Shown one piece after another: positions 17,913 through 26,270 of a DNA stretch of 27,067 nucleotides. The stretch is taken from assembly GCA_030407315.1 (NCBI GenBank), contig JALQPE010000617.1, positions 1-27,067 of the forward strand, written 5' to 3'. The position numbers and the translations under genes were made by a program. Every line of letters begins with the position of its first letter. Positions within the stretch are counted from its first letter, which is position 1. The notes beneath the pieces were generated by a model that saw only the letters and a program-made list of their open reading frames with translations, was not told where the DNA came from and made no database searches. The DNA is from Asparagopsis taxiformis (taxonomy: Eukaryota; Rhodophyta; Florideophyceae; Bonnemaisoniales; Bonnemaisoniaceae).

Positions 17913-18354
17913 ATGTCCATAGTGTTACTAACATAAATTGAGCTGCTCAATTCACTTCGAAAATCCTCTAGTTCATGTTCTTCACATCTCGGCCGTTACG
18001 TTTGTGAAGTAAGAACCAATGTAGACAAAAGGTTAGGCGTTTAGGGTCGTTTCGTAGGCGAAACAATGTGAAACTGGCGTATTCTCTCCTTCATAAATTA
18101 TGAAAAAGACTGCAAGAATGGAAGATATTGGGTCATTGTTCAGTTTCCTTCAATTCCGCGAACATCCCCTTTTCTGTACTTCTCAGAGTTTGACTGTCTT
18201 CCTACTAGTCTGCAACAGAAGTAGGTCTTTCGTGTGATACAGAGAAAATCTTTCAATATTACTCTTCAGTGTAAGAACCACAATTTAAGCTCTCCGTCAT
18301 AGCCTATTTAGTTCTTCAACAGTCCCGCAGTTCCTGACCAAAGGATATGAGTTG
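17913..18354. other. Spacer between transposase-like gene and right TIR
   Basis: This 442-bp stretch, without a convincing gene, holds the 3' untranslated region of the transposase-like gene. No repeat shared with the left inner spacer was seen, consistent with the TIR edge at 18355. Confidence 0.5.
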
Positions 18355-18631
18355 AGTGAAGACTTCCTAGATGAACTAATGTAGCTTCAAATGTGAAACC
18401 TGGTCTCCTGGAGTGTGCACATCCGAATTAAGGCCGTTTGAAATGGAATGCACCCGTTTCTCCCTCTGGAAGAAAGCTGTTGGCAGTCACTGCGCTGTTG
18501 AAAAATGCAGACTGCCTCTAGGGACACTTGAGCACAGCTTATTGCCATAGGCCTTCAGCATTCATTGCACAGCTTCTATTTTCGGTCAAATGATGATTCA
18601 GCCATAGTCACAACCTCTCGCACCACCATCA

Positions 18632-19825
18632 CTAACGTTTTCTGTAGTCGACTAGTAGAGCAACCAGAACTTTCATGCAGCAAACCATGATTGCAAGTAC
18701 CGGGTGGTATCATGTATGTATGTACAAACCACCGTTAGCATAGCACACGATCGTATGCTTACTCGCATCATGTAGAATTGGGCTGGTACAAAACAGCACC
18801 ATATCTATCATGACATGTGCCATCTACAGGGGATCAGCAGTGCGTTGTGTATTTTCAATCAGAGTTCCGCCAGTCCAATACAACAAATGCACTACCGATT
18901 CAATCTCGATGAACAATCTTGACACAATCGAACTGAATCCCTCCCCTTGCAGACTATCCAACCCACATGCGGCCATCAGACGTCGCTGATAATATAACAT
19001 AAAAGCAGTCATATAGACTTCTGCAATCTTATTTTCATTCAGTAAACTCCCGAACATTGGTATCCATTATACAATTGAACCATGTAACAACGCCCATTTT
19101 TCAACCTGACCATGAATGTTGTTGCGCTTCAAACATAATCGCCTCAATCTTCTTGCTAAACTCAATGCATAAATCATGAATGAATGTGCGTATGCAATTA
19201 GTAGTAGCCCAACTATGGACAATTTCACAATTGACTCCATGGCACCCAGAGCAGTTGCTGAACTCATCCCAAATCCCGTCAGAATATTCGGTCCTGGAAT
19301 ATGCTTTCTATGCGTCTGGTATCCCATAAAGGATACCCTTCTTGGTACTGCTATGTAAGAACACATCATGGCACCCTGATGTGCGTTATGTGAATTTGCG
19401 CGTGCTGACGTTGGATGGTTCAGTTCGATCGAACTGTTCGAACAGTACTGGATGGGAAAGTATTTCCGTTATGGCAGTTCTGCAGAACAAAGTGCAATAG
19501 AAGCCATACACAGAACGTATCTTTTGTAGTTAGTATAGAATGCAATCAGGATTCGTTCGGTCCAATGGATACCATTCAGGTTGTAGACCGTAATGACCAA
19601 ATGGTCATGTCGTTTGCGCAAATTAAGTATGTCACCAGCTGGCAGCAGTGTGGTCGTGATCATTTTGGATGAAATCGCCCATAGTTTACTGGAGGGATGG
19701 ATCTGGGGATGAGAGTTGCAGAACCAGGAAGATTTCCATCTGAGACAGTTCAATGGAGATGTGGTTTTCACGACTTGGCTCTCTTGCACGATATCGCAGA
19801 GTGATGGTGATGGTGCACCTCCCAT
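18632..19825 (-). pseudogene. TIR-borne long frame broken by four stops, right copy
   Basis: One minus-strand frame runs 398 codons from ATG 19825 to a stop at 18632-18634. Internal stops occur at only four places: TAA 19469-19471, TAA 19067-19069, TAG 18824-18826 and a TGA near 18710. Random sequence of this composition would carry many more. The pieces are 118, about 133 (including MMCSYIAVPRRVSFMGY from 19369), 80 and about 37 codons. The second piece has a hydrophobic stretch (IVGLLLIAYAHSFMIYALSL) followed by a basic run (ARRLRRLCLKR), like a membrane segment with a positive flank. No domain is recognised. It may be a decayed cargo gene now duplicated in both repeats, a spliced gene, or chance. 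Confidence 0.35.
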
Positions 19826-20195
19826 GGGAAGTGTTCATTTCTTCCGCAGTGTCAGACCGTATGCGAGGGTGAAGAGGAAGGAAGATTTTAGCGCTGCTAG
19901 ATCACTTAAATCGCAATAGAGTTCCAGCCCAGCACATTGAAGCAGTCATGTGACGCCCAGCAGTCCATAGTGGACTACATTCATGGAAGAATCCAGTCCG
20001 TTTCCCCGTGTACTGAATAGCATTCTCATTTTCCGTGCCAAAATTTCTCTCCGTGTTGCACAAGGCCAAAATTAAACTGCCAAATCTGAAATTTCCCAGA
20101 AAAATAATATTGATACTTTCAGTGTGCGTCACAAAGAAATTTTCGTTCAATTCAAATTTATTCCTGATGACACTGCTTTCTCATACACGTCATTG

Positions 20196-20231
20196 GAAAA
20201 TTACCATTAGCACGTGCTAATGGTAATTTTC
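20196..20231. repeat. 36-bp perfect palindrome, right TIR
   Basis: The same sequence as 2301-2336; being palindromic it reads identically in both repeats. It lies about 550 bp from each transposon end. Confidence 0.85.
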
Positions 20232-20782
20232 TAGGTACCTAGCGCAATTTAGAGAGCGGGCAGCTGTCCAAAGAAAATTTGAGGCACACAATCACTTCTA
20301 AATTGATGGTATCGTACCTTCCTCAGAGAAGGGGAAGCGAAGAGCCTTTTATCTCGATGCACACAGATCCATGCCCTTCTATTCAATCCTATAGAATCTG
20401 TAGATCTGGGGAAAGGCGCCAAAGACTTGTTTATACAGAGACAGCCTGTCTAGCACTACAGTGGCTCAGCACAGTGAACGAAGAGGCGCACAGAAGGCAA
20501 GATTTGAGGGTATGTAGTAGTAGACTCTGCAGTGCCCAGTGTACATAGTGTCGTATACGACATTCCATGTGTATCTCAGTCTACATGATTCGTCTATTGA
20601 ATGTTTTCTGCAATAGAGACACGTGTCTCCAGCTGCGCTCGTTCTGTTATGTCACGCAATGTTATATATCACTATCTCAATTACTGCGTATTGTGACATG
20701 CGTGACACATCATTGCCAGCACGTAGAAAATTTCATTCTGATTACAAAAAATAATATTCTGATCCGCTCGGAACCAGCGTTC

Positions 20783-20784
20783 TT
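20783..20784. other. Right copy of TT target site duplication of the DNA transposon
   Basis: TT between the end of the right repeat and the resumed gag codon. See the left copy at 1750-1751. Confidence 0.6.
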
Positions 20785-22567
20785 GGTTCGACAAGTAGTG
20801 GACGACCCTACGTTCCAATGCATGCTCCAGGCAGAAGTCCGAGCGGCTGTGGCCCGCGCCATCAAGGGCCAATCACGTGGATTGACGGCTCAGATGAGGG
20901 CGCAAGTCCACAACCTAATCGTCACTACGATGGACTCCCGCGAGGAGCACAATACCGACCGCGCGAGGGTCGTTACGCGCGAAAACCGAACGCGAACCGC
21001 AGCGCGCGCGACTCCGACGAACTACGCGCGTAACGCGGATCCCGAAGGATGGCTGGAACTGGCGCGCCAGGACCTGTCATTCGATGATCACCCGCGCTCG
21101 AATAGCGACGACGGACCCGCGCACCCCGGGCTGGTAGAGATCCAGCCGTTGAACGAGCTGTTCACGCGCGCGTTTTCGTACCGCACGTATCGCTTGCGAA
21201 ATACGGACCGCGCGTTTAATCGGGAAATCGCGAGCGAATTGGCTAACACCGCGAAGATGGTGCGCCATTCGATGCAAGGAGAGAATTTCACAGGCACTGA
21301 CGGAATCGCGGTACTATCGTTTCTGAAGTACTTCAAGAGCGCATGCGACGACACCGGCGTATCCGAAGGCGCAACGCTGCCGCTTTTCAAGTATTTCCTG
21401 GCCGACGAAGCGCGCGACACGTTCCAAACGTACGTGGGACGAACGTTCCGAGGAGCGCGCGCGGGCGTCGATTCGATTACGTGCTACGCGGAAGCCGTTC
21501 AGTGGCTCTTACTAACCTACGCGCGCGAAGGCGACGTCGCGCAAGCGTACCGCGACGTGGCGCAACAAACGCAAGACCCGAAGGAAACCGAAACGCAATT
21601 CGCTACGCGATTACGACGTCGAGCGCTGCGCTGCGGCGACGCGTTTAGCGAGCGAACACTTGTTTCTATTTTCGTCGATGGTCTACGCCCCTACGCGCAA
21701 CACCTCGTGCGGGACGCGCTGTCTCGTGACCCGCGGCGATACACCTTTCGAGAGCTAGTCTCTATGGCGCAGAGCCACGGGGACACGCACCGAGCGATGA
21801 CGCCGACGACGAGCGCGCGACCGCTACTGCGACGAACGCCTGCGCTCTACGTAGACGAGGACGAGACACCGATGATGCAAGCTCTGACCGTGGGGCACAC
21901 CCCACCATCAGGCTTCTCATCGCCAAACGTCTCAACCTCCGCCGCGACACCGCACGCTCCGCGCGAACGGAAGTTCTCGACTCCGAGCCCCATGCGAAGT
22001 CCGACCTCGCTTGGCACTCCTTCGTCGAATTACCGCACGCCACGCTCGCGTGACGCCTCGCCCGCCGACCGCTCACGACGCACTGCGCATACCGATGACC
22101 GGGAACGCGAACGCGCGGGACCGTACACGGCGCACATACCGCGCGCAACTTACCCACCGCCTATCGTGAGGCAGACGGCACCGGCCGACACGTCTCGCAC
22201 GGCAGCGTTCCGATGCCTGATATGCAGGAAGTTCGGGCCCCCGATGGTGAATTGCCCACTGCTCTCGTCCGAGCAGCAGGCCGCGATTCGCGAAATGCAT
22301 AGCCACGCGCGCCTAACGCCCGAAGAACTGAACCTGCAGCGCAACGTTCAGGTCTTCGAAGTCTCCGCGCACGCCGACGCGAACGAGAGCGAGCGACAGC
22401 GCGTCGATGGCAACGAGCGAACGCGCGAAAACGAGGGCGCACGCGAGCGCGAGCGCGAGCGCGAAAACGATCGGACGCGCAGATACGACGCGCATGACAG
22501 CGAGCAGCTCACGCCCCACTCGGTTCGTTTTAAAGAAGACCCGGGAAACGCCTACGAGGAGCCATAG
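20785..22567 (+). pseudogene. gag: Ty3/gypsy-like gag, main part
   Basis: Resumes in frame after the DNA transposon (VRQVVDDPTFQCMLQAEV) and runs 594 codons to TAG 22565-22567. The middle looks like a retrotransposon capsid: GIAVLSFLKYFKSACDD, LFKYFLADEARDTFQTYV, QWLLLTYAREGDVAQAYRDV, then ETQFATRLRRRALRCG and VSIFVDGLRPYAQHLVRD, a pattern typical of Ty3/gypsy capsids. The nucleocapsid-like motif CLICRKFGPPMVNCP (about 22214-22258) has three cysteines but no properly placed histidine, so it is not a standard CCHC knuckle. The C-terminus is a charged RERERERENDRTRR run. An apparent ATG at 20567 lies inside the transposon TIR and is not a real start. Pol follows in the -1 frame. Confidence 0.8.
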
Positions 22568-22585
22568 CGGGTGGGCCGGCTCCTC
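22543..22585 (+). promoter_or_regulatory. -1 ribosomal frameshift signal between gag and pol
   Basis: The heptamer G GGA AAC (22543-22549) is in the gag frame in the canonical X XXY YYZ arrangement. After a 6-nt spacer (GCCTAC), GAGGAGCC (22556-22563) pairs perfectly with GGCTCCTC (22578-22585), closing a 14-nt loop that contains the gag TAG stop. Loop bases CGGGTGG (22568-22574) can also pair with CCACCCG at 22648-22654, so a pseudoknot is possible. The pol frame is open from 22534, just after a TAA at 22531-22533, so the heptamer falls inside the short overlap. Confidence 0.75.
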
Positions 22586-23641
22586 CTCACTCAACGGATA
22601 CGCGACGCGCGACGACGCAACCACCGCGCGAAAAAACGCCTCCGTTACCACCCGAAACAGTGGTCCTGTTTCAGACCCCTACCGCGAGCTACAAACTCGA
22701 GACCCGCGTCGGGTATAATCAACGCACGGCCACCGCGGTGACCGCCGTGCTTGATACTGGCGCAGGCCCGATCCTCATTCGCGAAAACGTACTAGGCGCC
22801 GACTGGAAGCGCCACGCTACGCCGCCGACGCTGCGCTGCGCGATTATCGACGCGAACGGACGACGCCTCGCGCCAAACGCGTCGCTGCGACTTAGCGTTT
22901 TTCTAGGTGCCCGAGCGCACCTCCAAACCTTTTTGGTGATGCCACGCTTATCCGTCCCATGTATCTTGGGAGCGGACTTCATCGACCGCGTAGTCGAAAT
23001 TATCTACACTGGACCGCAGCGCGCGTTGCGAACCCGCTATGGCGACCACGTCCCGATGCTTCCGCGTACGCCGACGAAACCGGGCCGCGCGCCGACCGCG
23101 AAGGCGACCCGACCCACAGGCTTCGCGCCTATTCGCGCTGCGCGCCGCACATCGATTCCGCCGAACGCGACGCGAGGGATCGACGTTACCACGAGCGCTG
23201 AAGGGCGCTGCATTGTAGTTCCCGCGACTAACCTCTACGCGCAGAAACTACTCCGTTTAACCAACGGGGAGGCGCTGGTTCGAAGGAATGTACCCTTCCG
23301 AGTACAGGTACACAACGCTGGCACTCGTCTACAAGTATTGCCCAAAGGCATGAAGGTAGGCACCGCCGTGCCCAGCCCCGTGGGGTGTCTACAAGTCGCT
23401 CAGGAAGCGCCGAACGCGCAAGACTGACCGCCCGACGACGCGACGCGACGCAACGTTACGACACCGCCGGACCCGCGCGAAACCGACGAAATTGCGAACG
23501 CGACGCCGCCCTGGGAAGAACTCTTACGCGCAACGTTACGCGACGAGCGAGTAGACGACGACCTGCACGCGGAAATTATCGAGATGCTACGAAAGCATGA
23601 GCGCATGTGGAACGGCACGCTGGGAGCCATTCATGCGACGG
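22543..23641 (+). pseudogene. pol: Ty3/gypsy-like pol fragment: protease and start of reverse transcriptase
   Basis: In the -1 frame relative to gag, a Pro/Thr-rich linker leads to a retropepsin with VLDTGAGPILI (Asp codon at 22753-22755) and LSVPCILGADFID, the partner strand motif. The frame reaches TGA at 23425-23427 (followed by C) but stays open beyond it in the same frame: DATRRNVTTPP, then PWEELLRATLRDERV and IIEMLRKHERMWNGTLGAIHAT, which resembles the segment just before RT in Ty3/gypsy elements. The coding-like, GC-rich sequence ends abruptly at about 23641 where a short-LTR element starts. RT, RNase H and integrase are absent from the window. Confidence 0.75.
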
Positions 23642-23767
23642 TGTCGGATGATCATACGTATACACTAAGACACACATATAATACACTGATACAACCAGTA
23701 TTTATACCGCCGCCGTACCACGAGATCACATAATAAAGCTATGACATTACGATCCTCTACATCAACA
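23642..23767 (+). repeat. Short (126-bp) LTR-like end of a second Copia-type or TRIM element
   Basis: Starts TGTCGGATG and ends ACATCAACA, directly followed by an initiator-tRNA-like primer site, just as the complete Copia LTR ends TTATCAACA. It is AT-rich with ACATATAATACA and AATAAAG signals, in sharp contrast to the GC-rich pol it interrupts. No second copy of the LTR was found downstream in the window, so the element may extend past the edge or be broken. The same bases stay open in the pol frame to about 23733, so a later breakpoint cannot be excluded. Confidence 0.5.
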
Positions 23768-23782
23768 GGTTATGCGCCCAGA
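23768..23782 (+). promoter_or_regulatory. Initiator-tRNA-Met half-molecule primer site of the second element
   Basis: GGTTATGCGCCCAGA differs by one base from the Copia primer site GGTTATGGGCCCAG at 7910. The preceding bases ATCAACA are shared with the Copia LTR end. This supports an LTR boundary at 23767. Confidence 0.6.
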
Positions 23783-24185
23783 CCACACAGCCACAACGAT
23801 CTCAACCCACCCGCCCGCCCATGTCAACTGAACGCGGCGACAGCAGTCCCTGCTCGCAGTGACCCGGCGACACACACAACACGACAAGATTGAAGACCAT
23901 ACACGTCAAAGTGCGCGTCAACAACGCCACGCACGATACATCCGAAACAGAACTCTTCAACTCGAACTGGAAGAGTTACCCACTACACTGTATAACCAAA
24001 CACTCATCGAAACAGATCCCCTCCCCTCTCACCACACAATGACACCACCAATAGCCCCCACCCACCCACATCCAACCAACAACTCCCCCACAACATTCCA
24101 CAGTTCAACATTCAACCCCTCACTCAAACCAACTTTATCCAGTGGTGCCACACGGTGGATAGTTACACAGCATAAGCAAAAATAG
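23783..24185 (+). other. Internal region after the second primer site, with a small ORF
   Basis: C- and A-rich sequence downstream of the primer site. A frame is open from 23859 to TAG at 24183-24185 (ending GATRWIVTQHKQK) and is rich in Thr, Pro, His and Asn, with an internal ATG (MTPPIAPTHPHPTNN) at about 24042. It has no Gag motif that I recognise. It may be the start of a degenerate gag or non-coding leader. The composition changes to AT-rich non-coding sequence right after the stop. Confidence 0.25.
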
Positions 24186-25757
24186 AGAATATTCCATGGA
24201 AAATGCCGTATTGTACAGTAGAACTAGTCACCATATTTTAGCGGAACGCCCATCCCCAACGTTTGGATAAGGCCCATCGAAAAAAATGTAAAAATCATGG
24301 GCTGAGACCAGCACGGCGATTTTGTTTTACAGTAGGCAGGAACCAAGCAGAACTATGGTGTGGCCGTGAGGTGATGGCTGAACCATGTACGGAAGGACAC
24401 GTAGGGATGGAAATGAACCACGTCCATATATGAGCAGGACGGCGGGTTGACTAGAACGGGCCAAGTCACGCAGGCACGGACTGTTGGAATGGAACCAGTA
24501 CTGTATATGGGTATAGTTAGATATGGGGTGCACCGTGACTGCGATATGTGGTGGAAGGTGCAGAGCGATTCATAGAAATAAACTATAAATATAATGGGCA
24601 CACCGTGACGGTCCGGTGTCTGAAACCAGGCGTAAGCAGCACTCGCTGAATGGACGGTGACCAAAGTATGATTATTGTATTTATTGGAATAATTCCAGAG
24701 TAGGTGACTTTTTGCTCATGGGACGTGACCAAGCTGACTTGTGGAACTGGCCAAACGATAATTTGGAAAGGGGCCATTGACTGGGCATGTGCGGCCCAAG
24801 GCAAAGCGCGGTTAGTTTCCAAACTACAGTACTGTGTAAAAGCCCGGATATATTCTATTATCACACCTGCTCGTGACACTGGAATTATTCCACCGTGGAG
24901 CACTGTAATGGGTACGGTTCACTTCCACTGGATGTAGTGGTTGTACCGTCGGTTGGCGTGGACCATGTTTACTGGGTAGAGTAGTTGTACCGTCGGGGGG
25001 GCGTGGTCCATGTCCACTGGGTAGAGTGGTTATACCGGTGGGCGCTCTGGGTAGAAACTGAAAGGTAGAATGGGCGGCACATCGCACTGTTGCGGAGAAA
25101 CTGCAGGACGGATAGGTCTGACTGAAACGATATCTAGGAAGAATGGAAATCTGGATAGGGATAAAGAATTAGACGGGTGCAGCCAGTAGCGGGCACGCAA
25201 GATTTACGATATGGTGTAGTGGATATGGAATAGGTAAATGGCAGCTAACGCCAAAATTTTAACGACATGAAGATCATCTGTACACTGCACTAAGGAACTA
25301 CGAACTACGCTACCATGGTAGACACTAAACGGCAAAACGCTAGCTCTACATAAAGTAACTACAAATACATATAGGCATGAAAAGAGAGATGAGGGGAAGC
25401 CAGAAATTTCTGTGGCACCTGGAAGGAAAAGAATAGATGAATCAAGTTAGTGCTAGGAATGTAACTTCATCAACGCTAGAAGCATGATTAGAAGGGAGAG
25501 AACATACCGTTGATAGTGCAGCCAGAGCTTTAGTAAACGTATTGTAGAGAACCCAGAAACTTCTGCTGGCACAGAGATGGAAAGAAGTGGATGACACAGT
25601 GGTTAGTGCTAGAAACGGTATGCCAAAAGCTCAATAGAAGTTAGAAAACGTAGTAATGACAGTAGCCTTGGAGAAAGACGAAACAGAAAGTAGGAAAGGC
25701 AGCAAAGTACGTTAGCAGAAGAACAACGAAGAACCGCAGAAAAAGACATTGGGAGGA
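24186..25757. other. Non-coding stretch without recognised genes
   Basis: Mixed-composition sequence with many stops in all frames. Small openings have no protein motif. The only structure I can support is the tandem repeat at 24927-25052. It may belong to another, older repeat family. Confidence 0.4.
24927..25052. repeat. Tandem repeat, about 2.8 copies of a 44-45-bp unit
   Basis: Units start at 24927, 24971 and 25016 with ACTGG(A/G)TGTAG or ACTGGGTAGAGT, followed by GGTTGTACCGTCGG and GCGTGG(A/T)CCATGT. The copies have diverged by several substitutions, and the third is truncated. Confidence 0.75.
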
Positions 25758-25910
25758 ATGGATAAAAGACTAAATGAGCTGGAAAACCTTATCGAGGATG
25801 AGGCCGCGGGGCAGAACCACATCCGTAGGGATGCGATTGCACACCGCGACCCCATCCTGCGTAGTGTGTGTGCTCCATGCGACAGGCGATGGCGATGGCG
25901 CTTAGCGTGA
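25758..25910 (+). other. Short ORF with coiled-coil-like start, unknown
   Basis: ATG 25758 to TGA 25908-25910, 50 residues (begins MDKRLNELENLIEDEAAG). The first 20 residues have a heptad-like Leu/Ile spacing, and the same frame stays open a little upstream. It could be a fragment of a retroelement coiled-coil protein or chance. No domain is recognised. Confidence 0.2.
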
Positions 25911-26024
25911 CGCAAGCCTTAAATACTGCTGCAGAGTGAGCCCAGAGGTCGCGTATTTCACTTGCGTAGTGAGAAAGCGCGCGCTTTTCGTACTGACAAA
26001 TCAGAGACAAATCATCGATGATTC

Positions 26025-26068
26025 ATGGACACGGCATGGACTCGAGATGGACACGTCATGGACACGTC
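26025..26068. repeat. Four tandem copies of an 11-bp unit
   Basis: Units read ATGGACACGGC, ATGGACTCGAG, ATGGACACGTC and ATGGACACGTC, then a partial ATGAAC. Confidence 0.8.
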
Positions 26069-26166
26069 ATGAACTAGAACACTGGCTTATAGCTGCACGC
26101 TTGTGAGCGAAACGTGTATTGCAGGCTAAGGAGCCAATGATGAAAAATTAGAAAAATGACTAGTTA

Positions 26167-26270
26167 CTGCAGTAAAAAGTGATCTAGGAAGATGCATTTG
26201 ATAGATCATTTTTTACTGCAGTAAGAAGTGATCTAGGAAGATGCATTTGGTAGATCACTTTTTACTGCAG
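26167..26270. repeat. Two tandem hairpin units (MITE-like palindromes)
   Basis: Each 55-bp unit (26167-26221 and 26216-26270, sharing one CTGCAG) has a left arm CTGCAGTAAAAAGTGATCTA and a right arm that is nearly its exact reverse complement, around a GGAAGATGCATTTG(A/G) loop. Arms differ between units by single bases. No target duplication flanks the array. It could be a tandemly joined foldback element or a replication-slippage product. Confidence 0.8.

Larger units (their letters stand above)
1752..20782. mobile_element. Large TIR DNA transposon with DNA-methyltransferase and ParB-like cargo
   Basis: The unit is 19,031 bp, of which about 6.5 kb is a later Copia insertion, so the element itself is about 12.5 kb. 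It is bounded by near-identical inverted repeats of 2,423 and 2,428 bp and lies in a retrotransposon gag gene. Its unique core carries a plus-strand 785-aa transposase-like protein (15555-17912). Divergently, across a spacer of about 1.5 kb, it carries a minus-strand ParB-like gene (14073 down to 6599) followed 26 nt later by a DNA methyltransferase gene (6572 down to 4552). The near identity of the repeats implies recent insertion or recent homogenisation. Kilobase-scale TIRs with a 2-bp TT duplication do not match a superfamily I can name confidently. The methyltransferase frame is shifted and the ParB-like gene is split by Copia, so this copy probably lacks that module while the transposase-like ORF is intact. 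Confidence 0.85.
18355..20782 (-). repeat. Right terminal inverted repeat (about 2.43 kb)
   Basis: The reverse complement of 1752-4174 with a net gain of 5 nt. It ends CTCGGAACCAGCGTTC at 20782, followed by TT and the resumed gag sequence. It keeps the G that is missing from the left copy near 3323, so its internal frame is less damaged. Near identity over 2.4 kb is far above what unconstrained old repeats would retain. Confidence 0.93.

Noticed and set aside
1752..20782. Classification as Polinton/Maverick or KDZ/CACTA element
   Set aside because: No Polinton genes (polymerase B, capsid, retroviral-like integrase) and no 6-bp duplication; the ends are not CACTA and the transposase-like motifs do not match those I know for KDZ.
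20567..20784. Apparent N-terminus of the Ty3-like Gag starting within the right TIR
   Set aside because: These codons belong to the transposon TIR; the true gag N-terminus is at 1492-1751.
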